Assembly (NCBI RefSeq): GCF_022229005.1
Contig: NZ_JAKKFD010000047.1
Span: forward strand, 1-59,982
DNA from: Micromonospora trifolii
Lineage (GTDB): Bacteria; Actinomycetota; Actinomycetes; Mycobacteriales; Micromonosporaceae
DNA length: 59,982 bases
Direction: 5' to 3'
Shown here: piece by piece, positions 15,778 to 22,880 of the stretch
Layout: each line of letters begins with the position of its first letter
Numbering within the stretch: position 1 is the first letter of the stretch
Program-made: the position numbers and the translations under genes
The notes under the pieces: generated by a model
What the model was told of the DNA's origin: nothing
What the model saw: only the letters and a program-made list of their open reading frames with translations
Database searches by the model: none

Positions 15778-16827
15778 GTGGGCAGCGCAGGGGTGCCGGT
15801 GGTCGTCGGGCTGGACAACGGCGGCACCAGCAACAACGCCACAGTGCTGACGGTGGACGGCCGCTTCCTGGTGGACGGGCTGTTGGAGATCCCCAGCGAG
15901 GTGCGGTCCGGGCCGGAGGCGGCGATCGAGGCGTTGGCCCAGGCGCTGGACGGCGCCCTGGCGCAGACCGGCGTGCCGCGCGACCTGGTCCAGGCGGTCG
16001 GGCTGGACACCCCCGGCCCGGCCAGCGCCGAGGGCGTCATCTCGTCGCGGGGCTCCACCAACTTCTCCCAGCCGGCCTGGCGTGGCTTCGACGTGCGAGG
16101 TGCGCTGGAGCGACGGCTCGGCCTTCCGGTGATCTATCACAACGACGGCAACGCGGCAGCGCTCTACGCGCACCACGTCTACTTCGGCGCCGACGCGATG
16201 ACCCGCTCGTCGGTGTCCGCGATCGTCGGCACCGGCCTGGGCGGCGGTGTGGTCGAGAGCGGTCGGGTGATCGCCGGTGCGGCCGGGATGGCGGGGGAGT
16301 TGGGCCACGTGCACATCCCGCTGAGCGGGCTACTCGGCCCGGGTCAGCCGGAGCCCACCTGCGCCTGCGGCTTCACCGGGGACGTCGAGAGCGTCGCCTC
16401 GCTGACCGGCATCGAACGCAACCTGCTGCCGTACTGGCTGACCCGGTACCCCGACCACCCGCTCGCCGCCGAGCCGGTGGCCCGGGCGGCCAAGCTGGTC
16501 CGGGGGTACGGCGAGCGCGAGGACGCTCTCGCGCGGGACCTCTTCACCCAGCAGGCGATGGCGCTGGCGCGGCTGTTCACCGTCGCCGCGAACTTCACCG
16601 ACCCGCACGCGTACTTCGTCGGCGGCGGGGTGGTGGAGGCGGCACCGGAGTTCCGCGACTGGTTCCTGGCGACGGTTCGCGAGCACACAGTGCTCCGCGA
16701 GGAGCAGGCGGCGGTGGCCACCTTCGCCCTGGTACCGGACCGGGACATGGCCGGCGCCCGAGGCGTCGCGATCGCCGCGCTGGAGGCGCTACGCGCCGTT
16801 CCGGAGCCCCGCCCTCTGGTTGCCTGA
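15778..16827 (+). CDS. ROK-family protein (sugar kinase-like)
   Basis: A 349-residue ROK protein. The phosphate-1 loop is VVVGLDNGGTSNNATVL, the catalytic region is YHNDGNAAALYAHH near residue 120, and the ROK signature is VSAIVGTGLGGGVVESGRVIAGAAGMAGELGHV (quoted by its ends, residues about 143-176). The zinc site reads CACGFTGDVE, lacking the third Cys of CxCGxxGCxE. There is no HTH domain, so it is more likely a kinase than a repressor. The substrate is unknown. The start GTG 15778 follows GCGGGAGGCGG. Confidence 0.85.
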   Translation: MGSAGVPVVVGLDNGGTSNNATVLTVDGRFLVDGLLEIPSEVRSGPEAAIEALAQALDGALAQTGVPRDLVQAVGLDTPGPASAEGVISSRGSTNFSQPAWRGFDVRGALERRLGLPVIYHNDGNAAALYAHHVYFGADAMTRSSVSAIVGTGLGGGVVESGRVIAGAAGMAGELGHVHIPLSGLLGPGQPEPTCACGFTGDVESVASLTGIERNLLPYWLTRYPDHPLAAEPVARAAKLVRGYGEREDALARDLFTQQAMALARLFTVAANFTDPHAYFVGGGVVEAAPEFRDWFLATVREHTVLREEQAAVATFALVPDRDMAGARGVAIAALEALRAVPEPRPLVA

Positions 16828-16857
16828 GCCGGTGCGGGCCTCGGGCCCGCACCGGCT
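16827..16857. terminator. Bidirectional terminator, ROK / DUF397
   Basis: A perfect 14-bp stem, AGCCGGTGCGGGCC with GGCCCGCACCGGCT, around a 3-nt TCG loop. It starts on the last base of the ROK stop codon and lies between converging genes. Confidence 0.8.
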
Positions 16858-16869
16858 CGGCATCTCTGG

Positions 16870-17070
16870 TCAGCGCTGCGGTGGCGCCTGGGCGAAGGCG
16901 GCCCAGGCCGCCGTTGGGAACAGCAGGGCCGGGCCGGCCGGGTCCTTGGAGTCGCGGACTGCCACGAGCCGCGGGATCGCGGCCACCTCCACGCAGGCGC
17001 CTTCGTCGCCGCTGCGGCTGCTCTTGCGCCACGGCGCCGCGGCCAAGGCCGCTGTGATCATCGGTGTCAT
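16870..17070 (-). CDS. DUF397 protein
   Basis: A 66-residue protein with the DUF397 signature WRKSSRSGDEGACVEVAA, then VAVRDSKDPAGPALLF and a final WAAFAQ. DUF397 proteins are nearly always encoded next to a DUF5753 helix-turn-helix regulator, as here (5-bp gap, same strand). In Streptomyces one such pair (Scr1/Scr2) has been described as toxin-antitoxin-like; whether this pair does the same is unknown. Confidence 0.9.
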   Translation of the reverse strand: MTPMITAALAAAPWRKSSRSGDEGACVEVAAIPRLVAVRDSKDPAGPALLFPTAAWAAFAQAPPQR

Positions 17071-17075
17071 CGGTC

Positions 17076-17921
17076 CTACCGTCCCTTCAGGACTGACAGG
17101 AGCATCTCGCGGCTGTCCGCCGGGCTGAGCGCCACGCTTCGGAGATGCTCCATGATCTTGGTGCAGGTACGCGTCTCGCCGGCGCGGTCGAGGATCATCT
17201 GACCCGCGACGGTCTCCACCGACGCGATGATCGGGTCCTCCGGGTCGGCGAACTCGAGGATGTGCAGGGAACCCCGGGTGCCCCGGTGGTAGCCGGCGGA
17301 GAGCGGGATCACCTGGACGCTGATGTTCGGCAACTCGGCCATCTTGACCAGGTGCCGTAGTTGCCCGTTCATCACCGACTGGTCACCGACCGGCCGTAGC
17401 AGCGCACCCTCGTCGATGATCGCGTCGAGGATGGGCGGCTGGTCGGCGGTGAGCCGCTGTTGTCGGTCGAGCCTGATCTTGACCCGTTGCTCCACCAGGT
17501 CGTCGCCGAGGGTGTGCGGCCCGCCGCGCATCACGCCACGGATGTAGTCGGCGGTCTGCAACAGGCCGGGCACCACCGAGGGCTCGAAGTTGGCGATCGC
17601 TGTCGCCTCGGCCTCCAGCGCGATGAAGTCGATGGTGCGCGGATCCAGCAGGTAGGAGTACGACACCCACCAGCCGGGCTTGCGGGCGTCCTTGGCGAGC
17701 TGCACCGCCGCAGCCACCTCCTCGGCACTGACCCCGTACGACGTGAGCAGGGCGCGCACGGTGGCCGGGCTGATCAGGGTCTGGGCGTTCTCGTACCGGG
17801 AGAGGGTGCTGCGGGTGCTGTTGATCTCATCCGCCGCGGTCTCCAGCGTCAGCCCGGCGGCTTCCCGGTGGTGACGCAGGGCGATGCCGAGCCGGCGGGC
17901 ACGGGCGGTCTTCGGAGCCAT
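17076..17921 (-). CDS. XRE-family regulator with DUF5753 domain
   Basis: A 281-residue protein. The helix-turn-helix spans residues about 10-65 (LGIALRHHREAAGLTLETAA, STRSTLSRYENA), followed by a DUF5753 domain (about 90-275; FIALEAEATAIANFEPSVVPGLLQT region). ATG 17921 (MAPKTARARRLG) is preferred because it starts directly before the HTH; a start at 17984 would add 21 residues covering the upstream direct repeats. It is co-transcribed with DUF397. Confidence 0.87.
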   Translation of the reverse strand: MAPKTARARRLGIALRHHREAAGLTLETAADEINSTRSTLSRYENAQTLISPATVRALLTSYGVSAEEVAAAVQLAKDARKPGWWVSYSYLLDPRTIDFIALEAEATAIANFEPSVVPGLLQTADYIRGVMRGGPHTLGDDLVEQRVKIRLDRQQRLTADQPPILDAIIDEGALLRPVGDQSVMNGQLRHLVKMAELPNISVQVIPLSAGYHRGTRGSLHILEFADPEDPIIASVETVAGQMILDRAGETRTCTKIMEHLRSVALSPADSREMLLSVLKGR

Positions 17922-17948
17922 GCATCGATGGTCGCACACATTTGCGGG

Positions 17949-17978
17949 AACGTCTGCATGAGAGAACGTCGATGAGAG
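17949..17978. promoter_or_regulatory. Direct repeat upstream of the XRE gene
   Basis: AACGTCTGCATGAGAG (17949-17964) is followed immediately by AACGTCGATGAGAG (17965-17978). The position, 28 bp before the XRE start, suits an autoregulatory operator; this is inference. Confidence 0.35.
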
Positions 17979-18152
17979 TTGCATTCACGGCTGTACACGT
18001 GTCAATCTGTTATGGCGTCCTCACCGCCGGTTGTCGTGGCGACGGTGGTGGTGAGCGACCGGAGGGGATGGGGCGCGCGGCGATCGGGTTTCTCCCCCGT
18101 ACCCGATCGTCGCGTGCCGCCCCTCCACCCCGGCCTGCCGGAAGGAGACGAC

Positions 18153-18203
18153 GTGCGAACCCGCCCGGAGCCCCCCGCCTTACCCTCGGGTGGCGTGCGA
18201 TGA
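18153..18203 (+). CDS. Sixteen-codon upstream ORF
   Basis: Encodes VRTRPEPPALPSGGVR. It has one of the best Shine-Dalgarno sequences in the window (GGAAGGAG, ending about 7 nt before GTG 18153). Its TGA overlaps the next ORF's ATG as ATGA. It is probably a coupling leader, not a functional peptide. Confidence 0.45.
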   Translation: MRTRPEPPALPSGGVR

Positions 18204-18418
18204 CCCGCTTCCTCGTGGTGCTCACCGACGTGCGTCCCGTCGAGGGCGTCAACCGCAACGAGCGGGTCGCGCCGGAACGGCGCCGGCAGGTCGTCGGCGC
18301 CAGCAGCCGGGAGGCCGCCGACCGCATCGCCGGAGCCTTCATGGCGCTGGGCATGGTCCGGGCCGGGCGGCAGCGGGTGAAGGTCATCGCGGTCGGCCGC
18401 CGGCACTCCCGGGACTGA
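18200..18418 (+). CDS. Small protein of unknown function
   Basis: A 72-residue basic protein, MTRFLVVLTDVRPVEGVNRN through GAFMALGMVRAGRQRVKVIA. I recognise no family. The N-terminal beta-like stretch followed by an Arg-rich helix and a final strand could suggest a small alpha/beta fold. It has no Shine-Dalgarno sequence of its own and probably depends on the 16-codon ORF that overlaps its start. The frame is open further upstream, to 17942, but that stretch looks non-coding. Confidence 0.55.
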   Translation: MTRFLVVLTDVRPVEGVNRNERVAPERRRQVVGASSREAADRIAGAFMALGMVRAGRQRVKVIAVGRRHSRD

Positions 18419-18545
18419 GCAGGCCCAGCTCAACTGGCCTGCGACACCGCTACCGCCCGATCACGCACCGTATATCCTCTCCTGACCGATTGCCGTGTCG
18501 CGCCGTGGCTCGCCGGGTATCGCCTCGCCCTGCCGCCACGCACAG

Positions 18546-18551
18546 TAAGGT
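18546..18551 (+). promoter_or_regulatory. -10 hexamer for the ddl leader ORF
   Basis: TAAGGT, 7 nt before GTG 18559, predicts that the ddl mRNA begins at the leader ORF start codon. Confidence 0.45.
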
Positions 18552-18558
18552 CAACCGG

Positions 18559-18609
18559 GTGAGCGCCACCGGCGAGCACGACCAGCCGCAGTCGCGTACG
18601 AAGAGGTGA
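18559..18609 (+). CDS. Sixteen-codon leaderless ORF overlapping ddl
   Basis: Encodes VSATGEHDQPQSRTKR. It starts 7 nt after a TAAGGT -10 box and ends with a TGA that overlaps GTG 18606 as GTGA. It is not in the ddl frame. Confidence 0.35.
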   Translation: MSATGEHDQPQSRTKR

Positions 18610-19715
18610 CCGGAGTGACCACCCCAGGCAAGACCCGCGTGGCGATCGTCTTCGGCGGCCGCAGCCCGGAGCACGGCATCTCCTGCGTCAGCGCCGGCAG
18701 CGTGTTCGGCGCCCTCGACCCGGACGAGTTCGAGGTGGTGCCCGTGGGCATCACCCGGGCCGGCCAGTGGGTGCTGACCAACGGAGACCCCGCCCAGCTC
18801 GCGATCAACGCCCGTCAGCTGCCGGAGATCACCGCCGACTCCGGCGACGACATCGTGCTGCGCGCCGACCCCACCGGCAACGGCCTGATGGTGCTCGACC
18901 CGACCGAGGGCCCCCGGGCGCTGGCCGACGTGGACGTGGTCTTCCCGGTGCTGCACGGCACCTACGGCGAGGACGGCACCATCCAGGGAATGCTGGAGAT
19001 GGCCGGCATCCCCTACGTCGGTGCGAACGTGTTCGCCTCCGCGGCCGCCATGGACAAGGAGTTCACCAAGAAGCTCTGTGCCGTCGAGGGCATCCCGGTC
19101 GGCACGTACGCGGTGCTGCGCAACGGGATGACGCTCAGCGAGCAGGACAAGGAGCGGCTCGGCCTGCCGGTCTTCGTCAAGCCGTCCCGGGCCGGGTCGT
19201 CGTTCGGCGTCAGCAAGGTCACCGACTGGGCCGAGCTGGACGCGGCCGTCGCCGCCGCCCGGCAGTTCGACCCGAAGGTCATCATCGAGGCCGCGATCGT
19301 CGGCCGCGAGATCGAGTGCGGTGTGCTGGAGGGCGAGGCCGGTGGCGCGCCCGAGGCGTCCGTGCTGGCCGAGGTGCGGGTCGTCGCCGACCACGACTTC
19401 TACGACTTCGAGGCCAAGTACCTCGACGACTCCTGCGAGTACGACATTCCGGCCAACCTGCCGGATAAGGTGACCCGCCAGGTGCAGGAGTACGCCGTCC
19501 GCGCGTTCACCGCGCTGGACTGCGCCGGTCTGGCCCGGGCCGACTTCTTCGTCACCCCCGAACTGGACGTCTACCTCAACGAGATCAACACGATGCCGGG
19601 CTTCACCCCGACGTCGATGTTCCCTCGGATGTGGGCGGCCTCCGGCCTGGAGTACCCGAAGCTGGTCAACCGGCTGATCCGTACCGCCCAGCGGCGCGGC
19701 GTCGGCCTGCACTGA
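18606..19715 (+). CDS. ddl: D-alanine--D-alanine ligase
   Basis: An ATP-grasp enzyme joining two D-alanines for peptidoglycan; 369 residues if started at GTG 18606. Motifs are VAIVFGGRSPEHGISC at the N-terminus, PVLHGTYGEDGTIQG, FVKPSRAGSSFGVSKV (ATP loop), and LNEINTMPGFTPTSMFP near the C-terminus. GTG 18606 overlaps the leader ORF stop; GTG 18615 is an alternative with AAGAGG 8 nt upstream and loses three residues. Both keep the whole domain. Confidence 0.95.
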   Translation: MTGVTTPGKTRVAIVFGGRSPEHGISCVSAGSVFGALDPDEFEVVPVGITRAGQWVLTNGDPAQLAINARQLPEITADSGDDIVLRADPTGNGLMVLDPTEGPRALADVDVVFPVLHGTYGEDGTIQGMLEMAGIPYVGANVFASAAAMDKEFTKKLCAVEGIPVGTYAVLRNGMTLSEQDKERLGLPVFVKPSRAGSSFGVSKVTDWAELDAAVAAARQFDPKVIIEAAIVGREIECGVLEGEAGGAPEASVLAEVRVVADHDFYDFEAKYLDDSCEYDIPANLPDKVTRQVQEYAVRAFTALDCAGLARADFFVTPELDVYLNEINTMPGFTPTSMFPRMWAASGLEYPKLVNRLIRTAQRRGVGLH

Positions 19716-19720
19716 GCCGT

Positions 19721-19762
19721 CCGGCCCCGCCCGCGCAGGTCAGCCGGCGCGGGCGGAGCCGG
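19721..19762. terminator. Bidirectional terminator, ddl / DUF3515
   Basis: CCGGCCCCGCCCGCGC pairs with GCGCGGGCGGAGCCGG (one mismatch) around a 10-nt loop, between converging genes. Confidence 0.7.
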
Positions 19763-19769
19763 TTCGACG

Positions 19770-20462
19770 TCAGCGCTGGCAGCCGGACGGGATGGCGCCG
19801 CCGGAGGGCACGCTCGCCACGATCGTGCTGGAGATCGTCGGCAGCCACTGCAACGGCTGCTCGTACGAGCGCGGAACACGCACGGTGATCAGCGTCTCCC
19901 GGTCGACAGTGGAGAGGACCGCCGCGTCGGCCTGCTCGGCCAGGTGCCAGCAGACCCGGTTGACAGTCCAGACCTCGTCGGTGCTGGGGAAGTTCGGCTC
20001 GGTGCCGCCGCAGGCCACTGTCAGCGCGGGGTCGCCGTACGCGGCGTTCTGCTCAGGACCGGCAGTGACCGGCCGCTGGGCCAGGTCGCGGATGCTCGCC
20101 GGAAGCTGGGAGAGCAGGGCCCGGCAGACAGTGGCCGGGCGGGCGGCCAGCGCCGGGGCGGCCATCTCCACCGGGGTGGTGGACTGCGCCCGGGCGGTGG
20201 TCGCGGAGGGCGTCGGCGCGGCGGCCGGCGCGTCCGGGCTGAGCTTGCTGAAGGCCAGCACGGCCACCAGCAGCGTGATCGGCAGCGCGATCAACGTGGC
20301 CAGCAGGGCCGCGCCACGCATGGTCCGATCGCGGCCGGCCGGCGCGGCGGCGGCGGGATCGGTCGACTCGCGGTTACCGTCAGCCGGCTCGGGCGTCCCG
20401 TCGGCCGCGTCACGCGCCCCGTCGTCGTCCAGAGCCGAGGAGGGGGTCGTCATCTCGTCCAC
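19770..20462 (-). CDS. DUF3515 membrane-anchored protein
   Basis: A 230-residue protein: an acidic, disordered cytoplasmic N-terminus (1-45), one transmembrane helix (GAALLATLIALPITLLVAVL, about 49-68), a Pro/Ala/Thr linker, and an extracytoplasmic DUF3515 domain with four or five Cys (TVCRALLSQLP, LTVACGGTEP, VNRVCWHLAEQ, IPSGCQR). The function of the family is unknown. GTG 20462 abuts the stop codon of the Lrp-like gene; ATG 20453 is an alternative. The place between ddl and thiL is conserved in actinobacteria. Confidence 0.85.
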   Translation of the reverse strand: MDEMTTPSSALDDDGARDAADGTPEPADGNRESTDPAAAAPAGRDRTMRGAALLATLIALPITLLVAVLAFSKLSPDAPAAAPTPSATTARAQSTTPVEMAAPALAARPATVCRALLSQLPASIRDLAQRPVTAGPEQNAAYGDPALTVACGGTEPNFPSTDEVWTVNRVCWHLAEQADAAVLSTVDRETLITVRVPRSYEQPLQWLPTISSTIVASVPSGGAIPSGCQR

Positions 20463-20696
20463 TTACAGCCGCACCACCGAACACGTGAGGGTGCGGGTGA
20501 TGCCGGGCACCATCTGCACTTTGCTGACGATGAGTTTGCCGAGTTCGTCGACGGTGTTCGCCTCGGTGAGGACGACCACGTCGTACGGCCCGGTGACGGC
20601 GTCGACGCGTACCACGCCGGGGATGTCCGCGATGAGACCCGCCACGTCACGTGCGCGGCCTACCTCGGTCTGGATGAGGATGTACGCCTGTACCAC
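20463..20696 (-). CDS. Stand-alone Lrp/AsnC ligand-binding domain
   Basis: A 77-residue RAM-type domain without a helix-turn-helix (MVQAYILIQTEVGRARDVAG, GPYDVVVLTEANTVDELGKL). Such single-domain proteins form oligomers and may bind small effectors. The start GTG 20696 has GGAGG 7 nt upstream. It is immediately followed by the DUF3515 gene on the same strand. Confidence 0.9.
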   Translation of the reverse strand: MVQAYILIQTEVGRARDVAGLIADIPGVVRVDAVTGPYDVVVLTEANTVDELGKLIVSKVQMVPGITRTLTCSVVRL

Positions 20697-20792
20697 GACT
20701 CGACCTCCGTCCGTCGCCGCCCGGGAGCGGCCCGAAGGGTGAAACTACCTTACGGACCAGGTCTGATCCCTATCGGTCGTCAAGGAGCAGCG

Positions 20793-21782
20793 GTGAGCGA
20801 GCACGGCGGAGCCGGGCAGCACGGGCGGAACGCCCGCGGTGGCGTCGGCGTGTCCGGGATCGGGGAGTTCGGGCTGATCGGGAGGATCACCGCTCGGCTG
20901 TCGTACGGGCCGACGACCCTGCTCGGCCCGGGCGACGACGCGGCGGTGGTGGCCGCGCCGGACGGCCGGGTGGCAGCCTCCACCGACGTGCTGGTCGACG
21001 GGCGGCACTTCCGGCGGGACTGGTCCTCGGCCCGCGACGTCGGGCACCGGGCGGCAGCCGCCAACCTGGCGGACATCGCGGCGATGGGTGCCACGCCGAC
21101 CGCCCTGCTGGTCGCGCTCTGCATGCCGGCGGACCTGGACACCGCCTGGGCGGAGGAATTGGCCGACGGGCTCTCCGCGGAGGCGGCGACGGTCGGCGCG
21201 AGCGTCGTCGGCGGGGACATGTCGGCCAGCCCCACCCTGACCGTCGCGGTCACCGCGCTGGGCGACCTGGCAGGCCGCCCGCCGGTGCTGCGCTCGGGCG
21301 CCCGACCCGGGGACGTGCTCGCCCTGGCCGGGCGCACCGGGTACGCGGCAGCCGGGCTGACCGTGCTGACCCGGGGCTTCCGGACGCCCCGGCTGTTGGT
21401 CGAGGCGTACCGGCGGCCGCAGGTGCCCTATCAGGCCGGCCCGCAGGCCGCCCAGCTCGGCGCCACCTCCATGATCGACGTGTCGGACGGGCTCCTCGCC
21501 GACCTCGGGCACGTCTCGGCGGCCAGCGGGGTGGCGATCGACGTACGCCGCGACGGGTTCGAGGTGCCCCGGCAGATGGCCGACGCGGCTCAGGCACTCG
21601 GCGTCGACCCGTACACCTGGATCCTGGCCGGTGGCGACGACCACGCGCTGGCCGCGACCTTCCCCCCGGCGGTGGCGCTGCCGCCGGACTGGCGGCCGAT
21701 CGGCCTGGTCAGCGACGGTGCCGGCGTGACTGTCGACGGCGTCGCCTATGACGGCCCGGCCGGCTGGGACCACTTCCGGTGA
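20793..21782 (+). CDS. thiL: Thiamine-monophosphate kinase
   Basis: A 329-residue kinase making thiamine diphosphate from thiamine monophosphate. Motifs are GIGEFGLIGRI, LLGPGDDAAVV (Mg/ATP-binding Asp residues), STDVLVDGRHF, NLADIAAMGA, VGGDMSASP, IDVSDGLLADLGH and AGGDDHALAATF. The start GTG 20793 follows AAGGAG; upstream in-frame sequence is not coding. The order is as in Streptomyces and mycobacteria. Confidence 0.95.
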   Translation: MSEHGGAGQHGRNARGGVGVSGIGEFGLIGRITARLSYGPTTLLGPGDDAAVVAAPDGRVAASTDVLVDGRHFRRDWSSARDVGHRAAAANLADIAAMGATPTALLVALCMPADLDTAWAEELADGLSAEAATVGASVVGGDMSASPTLTVAVTALGDLAGRPPVLRSGARPGDVLALAGRTGYAAAGLTVLTRGFRTPRLLVEAYRRPQVPYQAGPQAAQLGATSMIDVSDGLLADLGHVSAASGVAIDVRRDGFEVPRQMADAAQALGVDPYTWILAGGDDHALAATFPPAVALPPDWRPIGLVSDGAGVTVDGVAYDGPAGWDHFR

Positions 21783-21798
21783 GGCCCGCGCGCCGTCG

Positions 21799-21804
21799 TA
21801 CCCT
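21799..21804 (+). promoter_or_regulatory. -10 hexamer for the leaderless GNAT gene
   Basis: TACCCT, 7 nt before GTG 21812; this decides that start over 21779. Confidence 0.45.
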
Positions 21805-21811
21805 GGACACC

Positions 21812-22273
21812 GTGAGTGAGATCGAGATCCGGGCGGCGCGGTTCGACGCGCCGGTGGCGCAGCACCTGATCCAGGCCGCACTGGCCGACCTCGGTGCCCG
21901 CTACGGCGGCACCGGCGACGACACCCCGGTGGACGCGGCCGAGTTCGAGCCGCCCAATGGCGCGTTCCTGGTGGCCTACCTGGCCGGCGAGCCGGTCGGC
22001 TGCGGTGGCTGGCGCAGCCACGGCGCGGACACCGCGGAGCTGAAGCGGATGTACACGGCCCCGGCGGCGCGGGGGCGGGGCGTGGCCCGCGCGGTGCTGG
22101 CGGCCGTCGAGCGCTCCGCGCGCGACCAGGGCCGCAAGCGGGTGGTCCTGGAGTGCGGCGACAAGCAGCCCGAGGCGATCGCCATGTACGGCTCCGCCGG
22201 GTACGAGCGGATCCCGAACTTCGGCTTCTACAAGGACGCGGAGGGCTGCGTCTCCTTCGGTCGCACCCTCTGA
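21812..22273 (+). CDS. GNAT-family N-acetyltransferase
   Basis: A 153-residue acetyltransferase. The acetyl-CoA-binding segment is ELKRMYTAPAARGRGVARAV (R-G-R-G-V-A form of the Q/RxxGxG/A motif), followed by KRVVLECGDKQPEAIAMYGS and YERIPNFGFY. The substrate is unknown. GTG 21812 is preferred on the upstream -10 hexamer. Confidence 0.85.
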   Translation: MSEIEIRAARFDAPVAQHLIQAALADLGARYGGTGDDTPVDAAEFEPPNGAFLVAYLAGEPVGCGGWRSHGADTAELKRMYTAPAARGRGVARAVLAAVERSARDQGRKRVVLECGDKQPEAIAMYGSAGYERIPNFGFYKDAEGCVSFGRTL

Positions 22274-22278
22274 CCTGG

Positions 22279-22304
22279 GCGCCGGGCCCCGACGGGCCCG
22301 GCGC
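22279..22304. terminator. Hairpin after the GNAT gene
   Basis: A perfect 11-bp stem, GCGCCGGGCCC with GGGCCCGGCGC, and a CGAC loop, 5 bp after the stop. Confidence 0.75.
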
Positions 22305-22342
22305 GGCCGGTGTGCGACGTTTGCCCCCGGGGGACACGACAG

Positions 22343-22371
22343 AGCCGGCGGACCCTCGGGGTCCGCCGGCT
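22343..22371. terminator. Hairpin after rpmB (minus strand)
   Basis: AGCCGGCGGACC pairs with GGTCCGCCGGCT around CTCGG. It lies 30 bp beyond the rpmB stop and can serve both converging units. Confidence 0.75.
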
Positions 22372-22401
22372 GAGCCGTACGAGAAGGTGGGTGCTACCGC
22401 G

Positions 22402-22593
22402 TCAGGCGCGGGTGACCTTGCCGGCCTTGATGCACGAGGTGCAGACCTGCAACTTCTTGGTGTTGCCGCCACCGGCCGGGGTACGCACCGACTGGATGTT
22501 CGGGTTCCAGCGGCGGTTGGTCCGCCGGTGCGAGTGGGACACGTTGTGGCCGAAGCCCGGTCCCTTGCCACAGACGTCGCACACGCTAGCCAC
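22402..22593 (-). CDS. rpmB: 50S ribosomal protein L28
   Basis: A 63-residue L28 with MASVCDVCGKGPGFGHNVSH at the start and LQVCTSCIKAGKV near the end. The two CxxC pairs make it the zinc-binding (C+) form; actinobacteria often also carry a zinc-free paralogue under Zur. GTG 22593 follows AGGAG at 6 nt. The gene is transcribed away from the DAK2-recG unit. Confidence 0.97.
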   Translation of the reverse strand: MASVCDVCGKGPGFGHNVSHSHRRTNRRWNPNIQSVRTPAGGGNTKKLQVCTSCIKAGKVTRA

Positions 22594-22867
22594 GGGATAC
22601 TCCTGGGATTGATACGTTCATGAGGTCGCCGGCAGGTGCTGCCCGGGCAACCTGGTCAGGTTACCCGATGAGTCGCCGACCCGGCCAACCGGCCCGGTCC
22701 GGCGCTCGCCCGTGCCCCGGCTTCCGCCTGGTCGTGGGCCCGTCCGCCCTGCGGTGGGCCGGCCCGGCGGCAAGGGTACCGGAGGCGTTCGTCCCCGCTG
22801 CGGCCAGCGCCGGCCCGGGCCGGCGGGGACACGCCGGACGAGTCCGACGGGTGTCGGTGCGCGCCAG

Positions 22868-22873
22868 TAGGCT
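22868..22873 (+). promoter_or_regulatory. -10 hexamer for the leaderless DAK2 gene
   Basis: TAGGCT, 7 nt before GTG 22881. Confidence 0.5.
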
Positions 22874-22880
22874 TCTGCCC

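Noticed and set aside
17922..17984. N-terminal extension of the XRE regulator
   Set aside because: The extra 21 residues encode the direct-repeat region and lie before the natural start of the HTH fold; ATG 17921 is more likely.
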